Shown here: positions 34,624 to 41,929 of the stretch, piece after piece
How the letters are laid out: the number at the start of each line of letters is the position of its first letter
Numbering within the stretch: the stretch's first letter is position 1
Assembly: GCA_002309575.1 (NCBI GenBank)
Contig: DBXP01000004.1
Location: forward strand, 1-64,000
DNA: 64,000 nucleotides
Direction of reading: 5' to 3'
Origin: a bacterium UBP6_UBA1209
GTDB lineage: Bacteria > UBP6 > UBA1177
Notes under the pieces: model-generated
Seen by the model: only the letters and a program-made list of their open reading frames with translations
Told to the model about the DNA's origin: nothing
Database searches by the model: none
Position numbers and translations under genes: made by a program

Positions 34624-35459
34624 AGCTTAAAAAGGCAGCGAATATTTCAAGCCTGCTGACGATCAGGGTTGCGGACGCAGAGTGCGATCTCTATTTCCCC
34701 GACGTCGTTGACGACATCCTGCTCTTTACGGATCAGTATGATGATTACTACGTCCTTTCGGGCGGAAGCAACATCATCGCCGGAAAAATTGAAAAACCGG
34801 TCCTCTACATGGGAAATGTCATTTCCGGCAGCGATACGGATGACCTCGGCGAATTTTCGGTGAAGGTCTTTATGCCGTCGTGGGTCTCGATAGCCTCGCT
34901 TTTGAACTATTCGATAGCGAACGGGCTTTCCGGTGTCGAGTTTATGGCAGGGATCCCCGGGACGGTTGGCGGCGCTCTGGTCGGAAACGCTGCTCCGGCG
35001 GGCGATTCGTGGGATGACATCGTTGCGGTGATTTACATCGTTCAGGACGGCGAGATCTACCCGCTTGTCCCCGAGTACGGCTACAGAACGCTGAAAAACA
35101 GGCCGGAAAGGCCGTTTGTGGTCTACGGCTGCGAGCTGATTCTGGTCAAGGACACTCCGGAGGGGGTGCGTTCGCGCATCCTGCACTACCTCTCGAAGCG
35201 TCCGAGGATAAAAGGTCACAGCGCCGGTTCGCTCTTTAAAAACCCGGAAGGCGAGAAGGCCGGAAGGCTGCTCGAGGCAGTCGGGATGAAGGGGTTTTCG
35301 GTTGGCGGAGCCAAGCTCAGCGACAACCACGCGAATATTGTTGTGAACAGCGGCGAAGGCTGTTTCGATGACTTTTGCCGCCTCAGAGATACGGCGATCG
35401 AAAGGGTACGCGAGCGTTTCGGTATAACGCTTGAACCCGAGGTGAAATTTTGGAGTTAG
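34620..35459 (+). CDS. murB: UDP-N-acetylenolpyruvylglucosamine reductase
   Basis: 279 aa FAD enzyme. LSGGSNIIAG contacts FAD; GVEFMAGIPGTVGGALVGNAA and EYGYRTLKN are typical. The proton-donor Ser lies in SAGSLFKNPEG, and the catalytic Glu in LEPEVKFWS at the C-terminus. Start GTG overlaps the murC stop. Short length fits the type II class. Confidence 0.95.
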   Translation: MKLKKAANISSLLTIRVADAECDLYFPDVVDDILLFTDQYDDYYVLSGGSNIIAGKIEKPVLYMGNVISGSDTDDLGEFSVKVFMPSWVSIASLLNYSIANGLSGVEFMAGIPGTVGGALVGNAAPAGDSWDDIVAVIYIVQDGEIYPLVPEYGYRTLKNRPERPFVVYGCELILVKDTPEGVRSRILHYLSKRPRIKGHSAGSLFKNPEGEKAGRLLEAVGMKGFSVGGAKLSDNHANIVVNSGEGCFDDFCRLRDTAIERVRERFGITLEPEVKFWS

Positions 35460-35476
35460 ACTTTTCGGAGGTCGGG

Positions 35477-36382
35477 ATGAGTAAGCTGGACAAAAATTTA
35501 AAGATTGCGGTCATAGCGGGCGGAATGTCCGACGAGCGTGAGGTGAGCCTTCAGACAGGCAGAATGATGTACGAAGCCCTGGTCAAAGAGGGTTACGCAA
35601 ACGTCAGCTTTGTCGATGTCGATTTCACTCTTGACCAGAAGCTGAGAGAGATCAAGCCTGATGTCGTTGTCAACGGCCTGCACGGAAAGTACGGAGAGGA
35701 CGGTACGGTTCAGGGCCTTCTCGAGATGATGAAGATCCCTTACACGAATTCAGGCGTCGCGGCAAGCGCAGTCGGAATGAACAAGATCCTCTGCAGGGCT
35801 GTCATGGAGGAGTGCGGGATCAGGACTGCACCCGGCAAGACGGTGGTTTTCACAGAGGATCTGCCGGCTCCGTTCGACTATCCGTTTGTCATAAAGGATC
35901 CGGTAAACGGTTCCAGCTGCGGAGTCTACATCGTCAAGAGCGACGAGGAGTGGAGCAGTGTCAAGCCTGAGCTCAAGGTCGGCAAAGTCTATCTCTGCGA
36001 GAAGTTTTTCAAGGGCAGGGATATCGACGTCGCGGTGCTCGACAACAAACATCTTGGCAACGTGGCTATCCTTCCGACCAACGAATTTTACGATTATGAC
36101 GCGAAATACAACAGCGATTCGACGGTTTACATCGTCGATCCCGAGCTTGAACCGGATGTCAGGGCCGAGATCGAGTCTGCTGCCGTGAAGCTTCACAATG
36201 CTATCGGCTGCAAGGGTGTGACGAGAAGCGATTTCCTTGTCGACGGCAAGGATTACGTGATGCTCGAGATCAATACTCTTCCCGGAATGACCGGCCACTC
36301 GCTTGTTCCGATGATCGCGAAGAAGAGTGGCATAAGCTATATCGAACTGCTTGAAATGTTAATTGCCGAAGCTTTGGGATAA
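35477..36382 (+). CDS. ddl: D-alanine-D-alanine ligase
   Basis: 301 aa from the ATG at 35477, chosen because CGGAGG stands five bases upstream; a TTG at 35450 inside murB is the longer alternative. ATP-grasp enzyme: VIAGGMSDEREVSLQTG, LHGKYGEDGTVQGLLE, the GSSCGVYIVK loop and EINTLPGMTGHSLVPM are all diagnostic. It makes the dipeptide used by MurF. Confidence 0.96.
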   Translation: MSKLDKNLKIAVIAGGMSDEREVSLQTGRMMYEALVKEGYANVSFVDVDFTLDQKLREIKPDVVVNGLHGKYGEDGTVQGLLEMMKIPYTNSGVAASAVGMNKILCRAVMEECGIRTAPGKTVVFTEDLPAPFDYPFVIKDPVNGSSCGVYIVKSDEEWSSVKPELKVGKVYLCEKFFKGRDIDVAVLDNKHLGNVAILPTNEFYDYDAKYNSDSTVYIVDPELEPDVRAEIESAAVKLHNAIGCKGVTRSDFLVDGKDYVMLEINTLPGMTGHSLVPMIAKKSGISYIELLEMLIAEALG

Positions 36383-36383
36383 A

Positions 36384-37256
36384 ATGAAGTCAATACTTAA
36401 CATTTTGAAAATGCTGGGATATTTCCTCGGCGTCCTGCTGCTGACGATCCTGCTCAACGAGAGCTACTATGCAGCGGACAATATGATCGCCTACATAAAA
36501 GGCAGAGATGTTTTTGTCGTTTACCCCGAGAAAATCGATATTTACGGCAACCACAGGCTTTCAAACCAGAAGGTTCTGCAGCTTGCGGGGATAGAAAAGC
36601 CGGTGAATTTCCACGACATAGATACCTCAAAGCTTGAAAACAACCTGAAAAAGAACAGCGGCTGGGTCAAGGGCGCGTGGGTCCAGAAGAGCTATCCGGA
36701 CTACGTAAAAATCACCGTGGAAGAGCATGTGCCGCAGATAATCGTCAACAGCAGAAAGTCCCGTGAGGGCAGGGAGTACAACTCTTTGTGGCTTGCCGAC
36801 GGTACAGGCAGGCTCTTCATGCGGGCCGAGGCTTCGACCTACACCGAGAATCTGCCGGTTTTGTTTTTTGACTATGTTTCAGTGGACGAGGAGCATCAGA
36901 AAGAGAATATGATCGCACGCGAAAAAAACATCAAGGATGCGCTGATGATAGTTTCGATCTGGAAGGAGTTCTCGCCGGAATGTGATCTTGAAACGATGAG
37001 TTTCGAGGCGCTTCAGGGCTACTCCGTAAGATGCCGCAAAGGTGAAAAGCTTACGACCGAGGTCATACTCAGGGACGACCGCACCGTCGACGACTGGAGG
37101 CGGATGATCAAAAAGTTCAAGGAGACCTCAGGTCTGCTCTACGGCCAGAACAAATGGGCCGGCGAGTTCATTTTTGACGATGCGGACAATACCGACGGAT
37201 TCCGCGCATACCTGGGCAAGGTCGTGCAGAATGTCAGTAAAAAGGGAGAAATTTGA
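36384..37256 (+). CDS. ftsQ: Division protein FtsQ
   Basis: 290 aa from the ATG one base after the ddl stop. One membrane helix (MLGYFLGVLLLTILLNESY), then a POTRA domain (KIDIYGNHRLSNQKVLQLAGI, SYPDYVKITVEEHVPQIIV) and a beta-rich FtsQ domain. It acts as the periplasmic hub joining FtsL-FtsB to the septal synthase. Called from topology, POTRA motif and its place before ftsA. Confidence 0.9.
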   Translation: MKSILNILKMLGYFLGVLLLTILLNESYYAADNMIAYIKGRDVFVVYPEKIDIYGNHRLSNQKVLQLAGIEKPVNFHDIDTSKLENNLKKNSGWVKGAWVQKSYPDYVKITVEEHVPQIIVNSRKSREGREYNSLWLADGTGRLFMRAEASTYTENLPVLFFDYVSVDEEHQKENMIAREKNIKDALMIVSIWKEFSPECDLETMSFEALQGYSVRCRKGEKLTTEVILRDDRTVDDWRRMIKKFKETSGLLYGQNKWAGEFIFDDADNTDGFRAYLGKVVQNVSKKGEI

Positions 37257-38482
37257 TGCCAAGAGAGAATCTTATTGTCGCGCTTGATGTGGGCACGGAT
37301 AAGGTCGCAACTCTCGTTGCGGTTCAGGACGAGACCGGCTTGAAATATGTCGGCAAGGGTGTGGCGGACAACGAAAGCGGCATGATCGCCGGCAACGTTG
37401 TCAATCTCGAAGCAACGAGCAGCGCCATCAGGAATTCGGTCGCGCAGGCGGAAAAGGTCTCTTCAAAGATAATCAAATCGGTCTACGTAAGCATCTCCGG
37501 TGAGCAGATCCGCTCGACATCCGGCAGAGGTGTCGTCACGATCCGCGGCAGCGAGGTCGCGCAGGTCGACATCGACAACGTGATCAGCCAGGCGATGACT
37601 CTCAACATCTCTGGTGACCGCGAAATCGTCAATGTCGAGATCGGCGAGTTTGTCGTCGACGGCAGGACCGGGATCCGCAATCCCAAAGGCATGGCGTGCA
37701 AAAAACTTGAAGTCGAGGTGCTGATCCTCACCGCGTCGATGACGATGCTCAGAAACCTCGTGAAGGCGGTCGAGGATGCGAAACTTCAGGTCGCCGGACT
37801 GCTCGTGAGCGGCATTGCAAGCAGCTGGGCAGTGCTCGAGGAGGATGAAAAAAAGCTCGGCGTCGCACTCGTGGATATCGGCGGCGGTTCGGCAGACATC
37901 GCGATCTACAGCAAGGGCGATCCGATATTTACGGCATCGGTCCCGCTCGGCGGCCGCAACATAACCAACGACATCAGCAGGGTCTTGAAGATCCCGCCGC
38001 AGGAGGCGGAAAAAATCAAGTGCGACAAGGGCGATGTCAACAGCGAAAATATCCCCGAGACCGAAGAGGTCGATGTTATTGAGATCGGGACCAACAAAAG
38101 CTGTAAAAAGAAGGTCAGGCAGCTTTCGGCGGTTCTCACCCCCAGAGTCGAGGAGATCCTCATCGAGGTCAAAAAGCGTCTTCAGGAGAGCCGCAAGGAG
38201 AATATGATCCAGACAAACGTCGTCATTACCGGCGGCACTGCGAATCTGAAGAATATCGAGCAGCTGGCGAGTGAAATTTTTGAACAACCTGTCAGGATCG
38301 GAAGGCCTAATGTGGACGAAAAGGGAACGGGATTCCAGGATGTTCTCTGCTCCACGTCGTTTTCGACGGCAGTCGGCATGGTAAACTACTTCGCGAGCCG
38401 CGACAGGGTGGTCTTCGCAAAGGAGAGTGAGAGCATTATATCCAAAATTATCAACTACTTAAAACAACTTTTTATACTATAG
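37256..38482 (+). CDS. ftsA: Division protein FtsA
   Basis: 408 aa actin-like ATPase that tethers FtsZ to the membrane. Phosphate-1 loop ALDVGTDKVATLVA, phosphate-2 VALVDIGGGSADIAIY and the adenosine motif VVITGGTANLKNIEQLA are present. The C-terminus (SIISKIINYLKQLFIL) is the amphipathic membrane-targeting helix. The ATG at 37256 overlaps the ftsQ stop. Confidence 0.97.
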   Translation: MPRENLIVALDVGTDKVATLVAVQDETGLKYVGKGVADNESGMIAGNVVNLEATSSAIRNSVAQAEKVSSKIIKSVYVSISGEQIRSTSGRGVVTIRGSEVAQVDIDNVISQAMTLNISGDREIVNVEIGEFVVDGRTGIRNPKGMACKKLEVEVLILTASMTMLRNLVKAVEDAKLQVAGLLVSGIASSWAVLEEDEKKLGVALVDIGGGSADIAIYSKGDPIFTASVPLGGRNITNDISRVLKIPPQEAEKIKCDKGDVNSENIPETEEVDVIEIGTNKSCKKKVRQLSAVLTPRVEEILIEVKKRLQESRKENMIQTNVVITGGTANLKNIEQLASEIFEQPVRIGRPNVDEKGTGFQDVLCSTSFSTAVGMVNYFASRDRVVFAKESESIISKIINYLKQLFIL

Positions 38483-38492
38483 CGGGGCGGAA

Positions 38493-39713
38493 ATGGGCAT
38501 TCAGGCGGAAAAGAGAGATGTGGTCAGGCAGGCTGAGATCGGTGTTATCGGTGTAGGCGGCTGCGGCGGGAACGCAGTCGGAATGATGAGCAAAAAACGC
38601 AAGGAAGACGGGGACGAATCTGTATTGAGGACAACGCGGATCATAGCCGCGAATACGGATCTGCAGGCGCTTGACGACGATGAGATCAAGCTCTGCGACA
38701 GCATTATCCAGCTCGGGCCGAATTTGACTCACGGCCAAGGTTCAGGCGGTCGTCCCGACACAGGAAAGGGTGCTGCCGAGGAGAGTCTTGTCAGCATCGC
38801 CGAAAAGATCAAGGGGCTCGACATGCTCTTTATCACAGCCGGAATGGGCGGCGGGACAGGTACCGGAGCATCGCCGATCATCGCCAAAAACGCCAAAGAA
38901 AACGGCTGTTTGACAGTTGCTGTCGTTACCACTCCCTCCAAATACGAAGGCAAGAGGAAGATGCGTCTTGCAAACGAAGGCATCGAAAACCTCAAAAAAT
39001 ATGTGGATTCTCTGATCATTATCTCGAACGATACGCTTTTTGACTACGCCGGCGACGAGGAGTCTTCCGACATGTTCAAAAGAAGCAACGAGGTCCTTAT
39101 CGATTCCGTTGAAAATATAACGACGCTCATAGCGAAACGCGGTGTTATGAATATCGACTTCGCCGATGTCAAAAACATCATGTCAGGCATAGGCTTGACC
39201 CTGATTGTGAGCGGACACGCCGAAGGCTCTGCCCGTCAGGCGGTCGAGGACGCCCTCAATTCCCAGCTTCTGGAGGGCTACACGATCAAGGGCTCGTCGC
39301 GTGCGATCATCTACTTCTCCGGAAACATCCCGGGCAGGGATCTCAAGGATGCGTGCGAATATTTCCTGCAGGAGATAGGCAACGACGACCTTGAATATAA
39401 GCAGGGGCTTTGTCCTACTTCCGACAGTATGATCACGGTTTTCATCATTGCCGCGGCGACCAGAGTCGACAATGAGCTCAAAAGCTTTCTTCCCGAAGTA
39501 AACGAAAAGGTGCAGAGCGACATAACATCGTTTGCCGATGTTCCGCCGATACCGATGATCGGTCCCGAGGTAAAACATCTCTCTCAGCCGATTGCAAATA
39601 TTCAGGCGACAAGTGTTCCGATATCCAAAAATTCACGTAAAGTCAGCATCGAAGAGTTCGATATCTTTGATATTGTCGAATCTACGGCAGAAAAGGTCGA
39701 GATCAAGAAGTAA
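38493..39713 (+). CDS. ftsZ: Tubulin-like division GTPase FtsZ
   Basis: 406 aa. The nucleotide site GVIGVGGCGGNAV, tubulin signature AGMGGGTGTGASPIIA and the NIDFADVKNIM (T7 loop) segment are clear. Two things are odd: a charged insert (KKRKEDGDESVL) near residue 30, and a C-terminal tail (KVSIEEFDIFDIVE) that does not match the usual DIPxFLR peptide bound by FtsA. It is the last gene of the cluster. Confidence 0.96.
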   Translation: MGIQAEKRDVVRQAEIGVIGVGGCGGNAVGMMSKKRKEDGDESVLRTTRIIAANTDLQALDDDEIKLCDSIIQLGPNLTHGQGSGGRPDTGKGAAEESLVSIAEKIKGLDMLFITAGMGGGTGTGASPIIAKNAKENGCLTVAVVTTPSKYEGKRKMRLANEGIENLKKYVDSLIIISNDTLFDYAGDEESSDMFKRSNEVLIDSVENITTLIAKRGVMNIDFADVKNIMSGIGLTLIVSGHAEGSARQAVEDALNSQLLEGYTIKGSSRAIIYFSGNIPGRDLKDACEYFLQEIGNDDLEYKQGLCPTSDSMITVFIIAAATRVDNELKSFLPEVNEKVQSDITSFADVPPIPMIGPEVKHLSQPIANIQATSVPISKNSRKVSIEEFDIFDIVESTAEKVEIKK

Positions 39714-39722
39714 CCTTCATTT

Positions 39723-39756
39723 TTCCTCAAAATTTCGGATATCTCCTTTTGAGGAA
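39723..39756 (+). terminator. Stem-loop after ftsZ (possible terminator)
   Basis: A perfect 10-bp inverted repeat TTCCTCAAAA/TTTTGAGGAA with a 14-base loop lies nine bases after the ftsZ stop. No T-tract follows, so factor-independent termination is doubtful; it may protect the transcript end. Confidence 0.45.
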
Positions 39757-39783
39757 TAATCTTAAAATATTGGTTTAAACATG

Positions 39784-39825
39784 CCTTGTTTTCAAGCGTT
39801 TTTCTGCTATAATTCTCAGGTTTTT
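39784..39825 (+). promoter_or_regulatory. Promoter cassette copy 1 (42 bp, duplicated)
   Basis: Contains TTGTTT (39786-39791), a 16-bp spacer and an extended -10, TGC-TATAAT (39808-39813). The whole 42 bp recurs at 41505-41546 with one mismatch. It drives the mntA-hepT pair. Confidence 0.8.
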
Positions 39826-39853
39826 GCGTTTTATGACTTAAAAAGAGGTCGTC

Positions 39854-40156
39854 ATGGCAAAAGAAATAATGAGTGTTCAGGAAATAATGTCAAAAGTAAA
39901 ACCTTTGGCTGACAGATACAAAATCAAGGAAGTTTATCTTTTCGGCTCTTATGCCAGGGACGAAGCCGATTCCGAGAGTGACATCGACCTGTTAGTATAC
40001 GGCGGGGAAGGGTTCAAACTGACGAGAGTTTTCGCGTTCGCCGAAGAGTTACGCGAACTTCTTGACAAAAAAGTCGATGTCTTTGAAATTCACGAGATCA
40101 ATGAAGGCAGCGATTTTTACAAAAACATTATGAAGGACAGGATTCTTGTGGCATGA
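39854..40156 (+). CDS. mntA: MntA-type nucleotidyltransferase antitoxin
   Basis: 100 aa minimal nucleotidyltransferase. The catalytic motif GS-x10-DxD is exact: GSYARDEADSESDID. In HepT/MntA (type VII) systems this enzyme blocks the toxin by adding AMP to a tyrosine of HepT. It is preceded by GAGG and overlaps the toxin gene by four bases. Confidence 0.9.
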   Translation: MAKEIMSVQEIMSKVKPLADRYKIKEVYLFGSYARDEADSESDIDLLVYGGEGFKLTRVFAFAEELRELLDKKVDVFEIHEINEGSDFYKNIMKDRILVA

Positions 40157-40488
40157 AGTATTCTGACAAACAACGCCTGCAGAAAATATATGAGTATGCA
40201 ACCAGACTCTGCGACTGCATAAAAGAGAAAAACATCACGAAAGAAAGCCTTTTGAATGACTATTCGTTGCAATGGCTCGTAACCACGCCGCTTTACAACA
40301 TCGGCGAGCATGTCTACTATCTCTCGTCAGAATTCAAAAAACAGCATTCGGATATCGAGTGGAATCTGATCGCTGGACTCAGGCACAGACTTGTGCATGA
40401 TTACGACGGTACGAACTGGAGTCTAATCAGTGATGTCGTGTTTGAGGAAATTCCCGCGTTGATCGAAAAATTGAAAAATCTGGTTTAG
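40153..40488 (+). CDS. hepT: HepT-like toxin (DUF86)
   Basis: 111 aa, all-helical HEPN-fold protein. The RNase motif R-x4-H-x-Y is present as RHRLVHDY near residues 78-85, its Tyr being the residue AMPylated by MntA in studied systems. It ends ALIEKLKNLV. The ATG overlaps the mntA stop (ATGA). Confidence 0.9.
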   Translation: MKYSDKQRLQKIYEYATRLCDCIKEKNITKESLLNDYSLQWLVTTPLYNIGEHVYYLSSEFKKQHSDIEWNLIAGLRHRLVHDYDGTNWSLISDVVFEEIPALIEKLKNLV

Positions 40489-40521
40489 ATTTAAGAAACA
40501 ATAAGGAAACCAGACACATTC

Positions 40522-40546
40522 GTTCATTCCAACGGGGGACAAAATG
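40522..40546 (+). repeat. 25-nt leader copy 1 before Sel1-repeat gene
   Basis: The 25 bases ending in the ATG of the next gene (GTTCATTCCAACGGGGGACA and on) recur at 41905-41929 before the lipoprotein gene, with two mismatches. It includes the ribosome site. Confidence 0.7.
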
Positions 40547-41419
40547 AAAAAAATTGTGATTTTTGTTGTTGTTTTGCTTGCGATGACATCGGTTTTCGCT
40601 CAGATGCCTGAAACAGACCAAGAGGCTTGCGAATATGCCAGAAACAACGACAATGCCAAGAACTGGCTTGAATATATAGGCAAATTTCCAAAAGGAACGT
40701 GCCTTGCCGAAGCTCAATACAGTCTCGGTCTTATTTATCAACAAGGAAACGGAGTTCCTCAAGACTCTGCGGAAGCCTTTAAATGGTATAAGAAATCAGC
40801 AGAACTCGGCAACATTCATGCCCAGAACAATTTGGGACGTATGTATTTCAACGGAGAAAGTGTCCCACAAAACTCTGAAGAAGCCTTCAAGTGGTACAAG
40901 AAAGCAGCCGAACAAGGAAACACTCAATCCCAATATAATCTCGGAGTTATGTATGTTAATGGTCAGGGAATTCCCAAGAACTTTGATGAAGCAATAAAAT
41001 GTTTTTTTAACGCAGCGGAAAGTGGTTTAGCTGCGGCACAAAACGAGATAGGAATCATGTACTACTTCGGTGAAGGTGTTAAACAGGACTATCAAACAGC
41101 TGTGAAATGGCTTAAACTGGCAGCAGAACAAGGTTATGCTCCGGCTCAATTCAATTTTGGACGTATGACTTTTAGCGGGGAAGGAATCCAGCAAAACTAC
41201 GCAGAAGGTATAAAATGGATAACTAAATCGGCTGAACAAGGTTATATGAAAGCTCAAATCACTTTAGGAGCTATATATACTGACGGAAAAGTAGTCCGGC
41301 AGAATCTTGCGGAGGCAAAAAAGTGGTTCAAATATGCTGCTGACCAGGGTTCAGACAAGGCAAAATCCTATCTTATGAAAATTGAAGCTGCGGAAAAAGC
41401 GGCAGAGAAAAATAAATAA
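40544..41419 (+). CDS. Exported Sel1-repeat protein
   Basis: 291 aa. A signal peptide (MKKIVIFVVVLLAMTSVFA, cleaved before Q) is followed by six Sel1-like helical repeats of 36 residues from about residue 60, each with the pattern A-x2-LGxMYxxGxGVxQ. Such proteins act as scaffolds for protein-protein contacts, often in periplasmic or host-facing roles. The partner is unknown. The C-terminus is a Lys/Ala-rich helix. Confidence 0.88.
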   Translation: MKKIVIFVVVLLAMTSVFAQMPETDQEACEYARNNDNAKNWLEYIGKFPKGTCLAEAQYSLGLIYQQGNGVPQDSAEAFKWYKKSAELGNIHAQNNLGRMYFNGESVPQNSEEAFKWYKKAAEQGNTQSQYNLGVMYVNGQGIPKNFDEAIKCFFNAAESGLAAAQNEIGIMYYFGEGVKQDYQTAVKWLKLAAEQGYAPAQFNFGRMTFSGEGIQQNYAEGIKWITKSAEQGYMKAQITLGAIYTDGKVVRQNLAEAKKWFKYAADQGSDKAKSYLMKIEAAEKAAEKNK

Positions 41420-41504
41420 AAACTAGTTGAAAATATTCAAGGACAAGAATACGCAAAATTTAAGTAAGAGTAGGAATTTTGCTCCGAAGCAAGATTTGTT
41501 TCAC

Positions 41505-41546
41505 CCTTGTTTTCAAGCGTTTTTCTGCTATAATTCTCGGGTTTTT
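41505..41546 (+). promoter_or_regulatory. Promoter cassette copy 2 (42 bp, duplicated)
   Basis: Identical to 39784-39825 except for one base (G for A at 41539). TTGTTT is at 41507-41512 and the extended -10 TATAAT at 41529-41534. The ATG at 41567 lies 32 bases past the -10. Confidence 0.8.
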
Positions 41547-41566
41547 TGATGGGAGGAGATATTAGC

Positions 41567-41797
41567 ATGATGCGAAAAGAATTCTGTGAAAAAGACGGGA
41601 TATTGATTACTTATACCGATAACGATGTCTGCTTCGAGGAATGCAGCACGGCAAAAGCTGTATTGCTGGGAAACGACGGAACAGTAATTCATTCAAATTT
41701 TGATCCCGAAAAGAACGATTTTTTCAAGGAATATCTCAAAAAGATTTATCCGGCAATCACGACATTCCGCTCGCTTGATTCTCTGGAGAGTGCATAA
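41567..41797 (+). CDS. Small protein of unknown function (76 aa)
   Basis: Not recognised. 76 aa from ATG 41567 (or the next codon, 41570), with GGAGGAG eight bases upstream. The protein is soluble, acidic and has two Cys residues in one segment (DNDVCFEECSTAKAVLLG), and a likely C-terminal helix (FFKEYLKKIYPAITTF). It stands directly behind promoter cassette copy 2, in the slot that mntA-hepT fills behind copy 1. A 25-codon frame overlaps its stop. It could be a toxin-antitoxin-like component or a remnant; nothing in the sequence decides. Confidence 0.6.
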   Translation: MMRKEFCEKDGILITYTDNDVCFEECSTAKAVLLGNDGTVIHSNFDPEKNDFFKEYLKKIYPAITTFRSLDSLESA

Positions 41798-41874
41798 TGC
41801 CTGAATTCGAATTTGTGAATTTCTGGAAAGATTTCCACGGCGGTGAAGTCCGCTTCAAGGATAAGGAAAACTGA
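41797..41874 (+). CDS. Very small open frame (25 aa), coupled to the previous gene
   Basis: Encodes MPEFEFVNFWKDFHGGEVRF and five more residues. The ATG shares a base with the preceding stop (TAATG), so it would be translated by coupling. Too short to recognise; it may be a real partner of the 76-aa protein or the stump of a longer gene. Confidence 0.4.
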   Translation: MPEFEFVNFWKDFHGGEVRFKDKEN

Positions 41875-41904
41875 TTCCAAAACCTGACAATGTGTCGGGA
41901 TAAT

Positions 41905-41929
41905 GTTCATTTCAACGGAGGACAAAATG
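41905..41929 (+). repeat. 25-nt leader copy 2 before lipoprotein gene
   Basis: Matches 40522-40546 at 23 of 25 positions, including the ribosome site (GGAGG here, GGGGG there) and the ATG. Confidence 0.7.
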
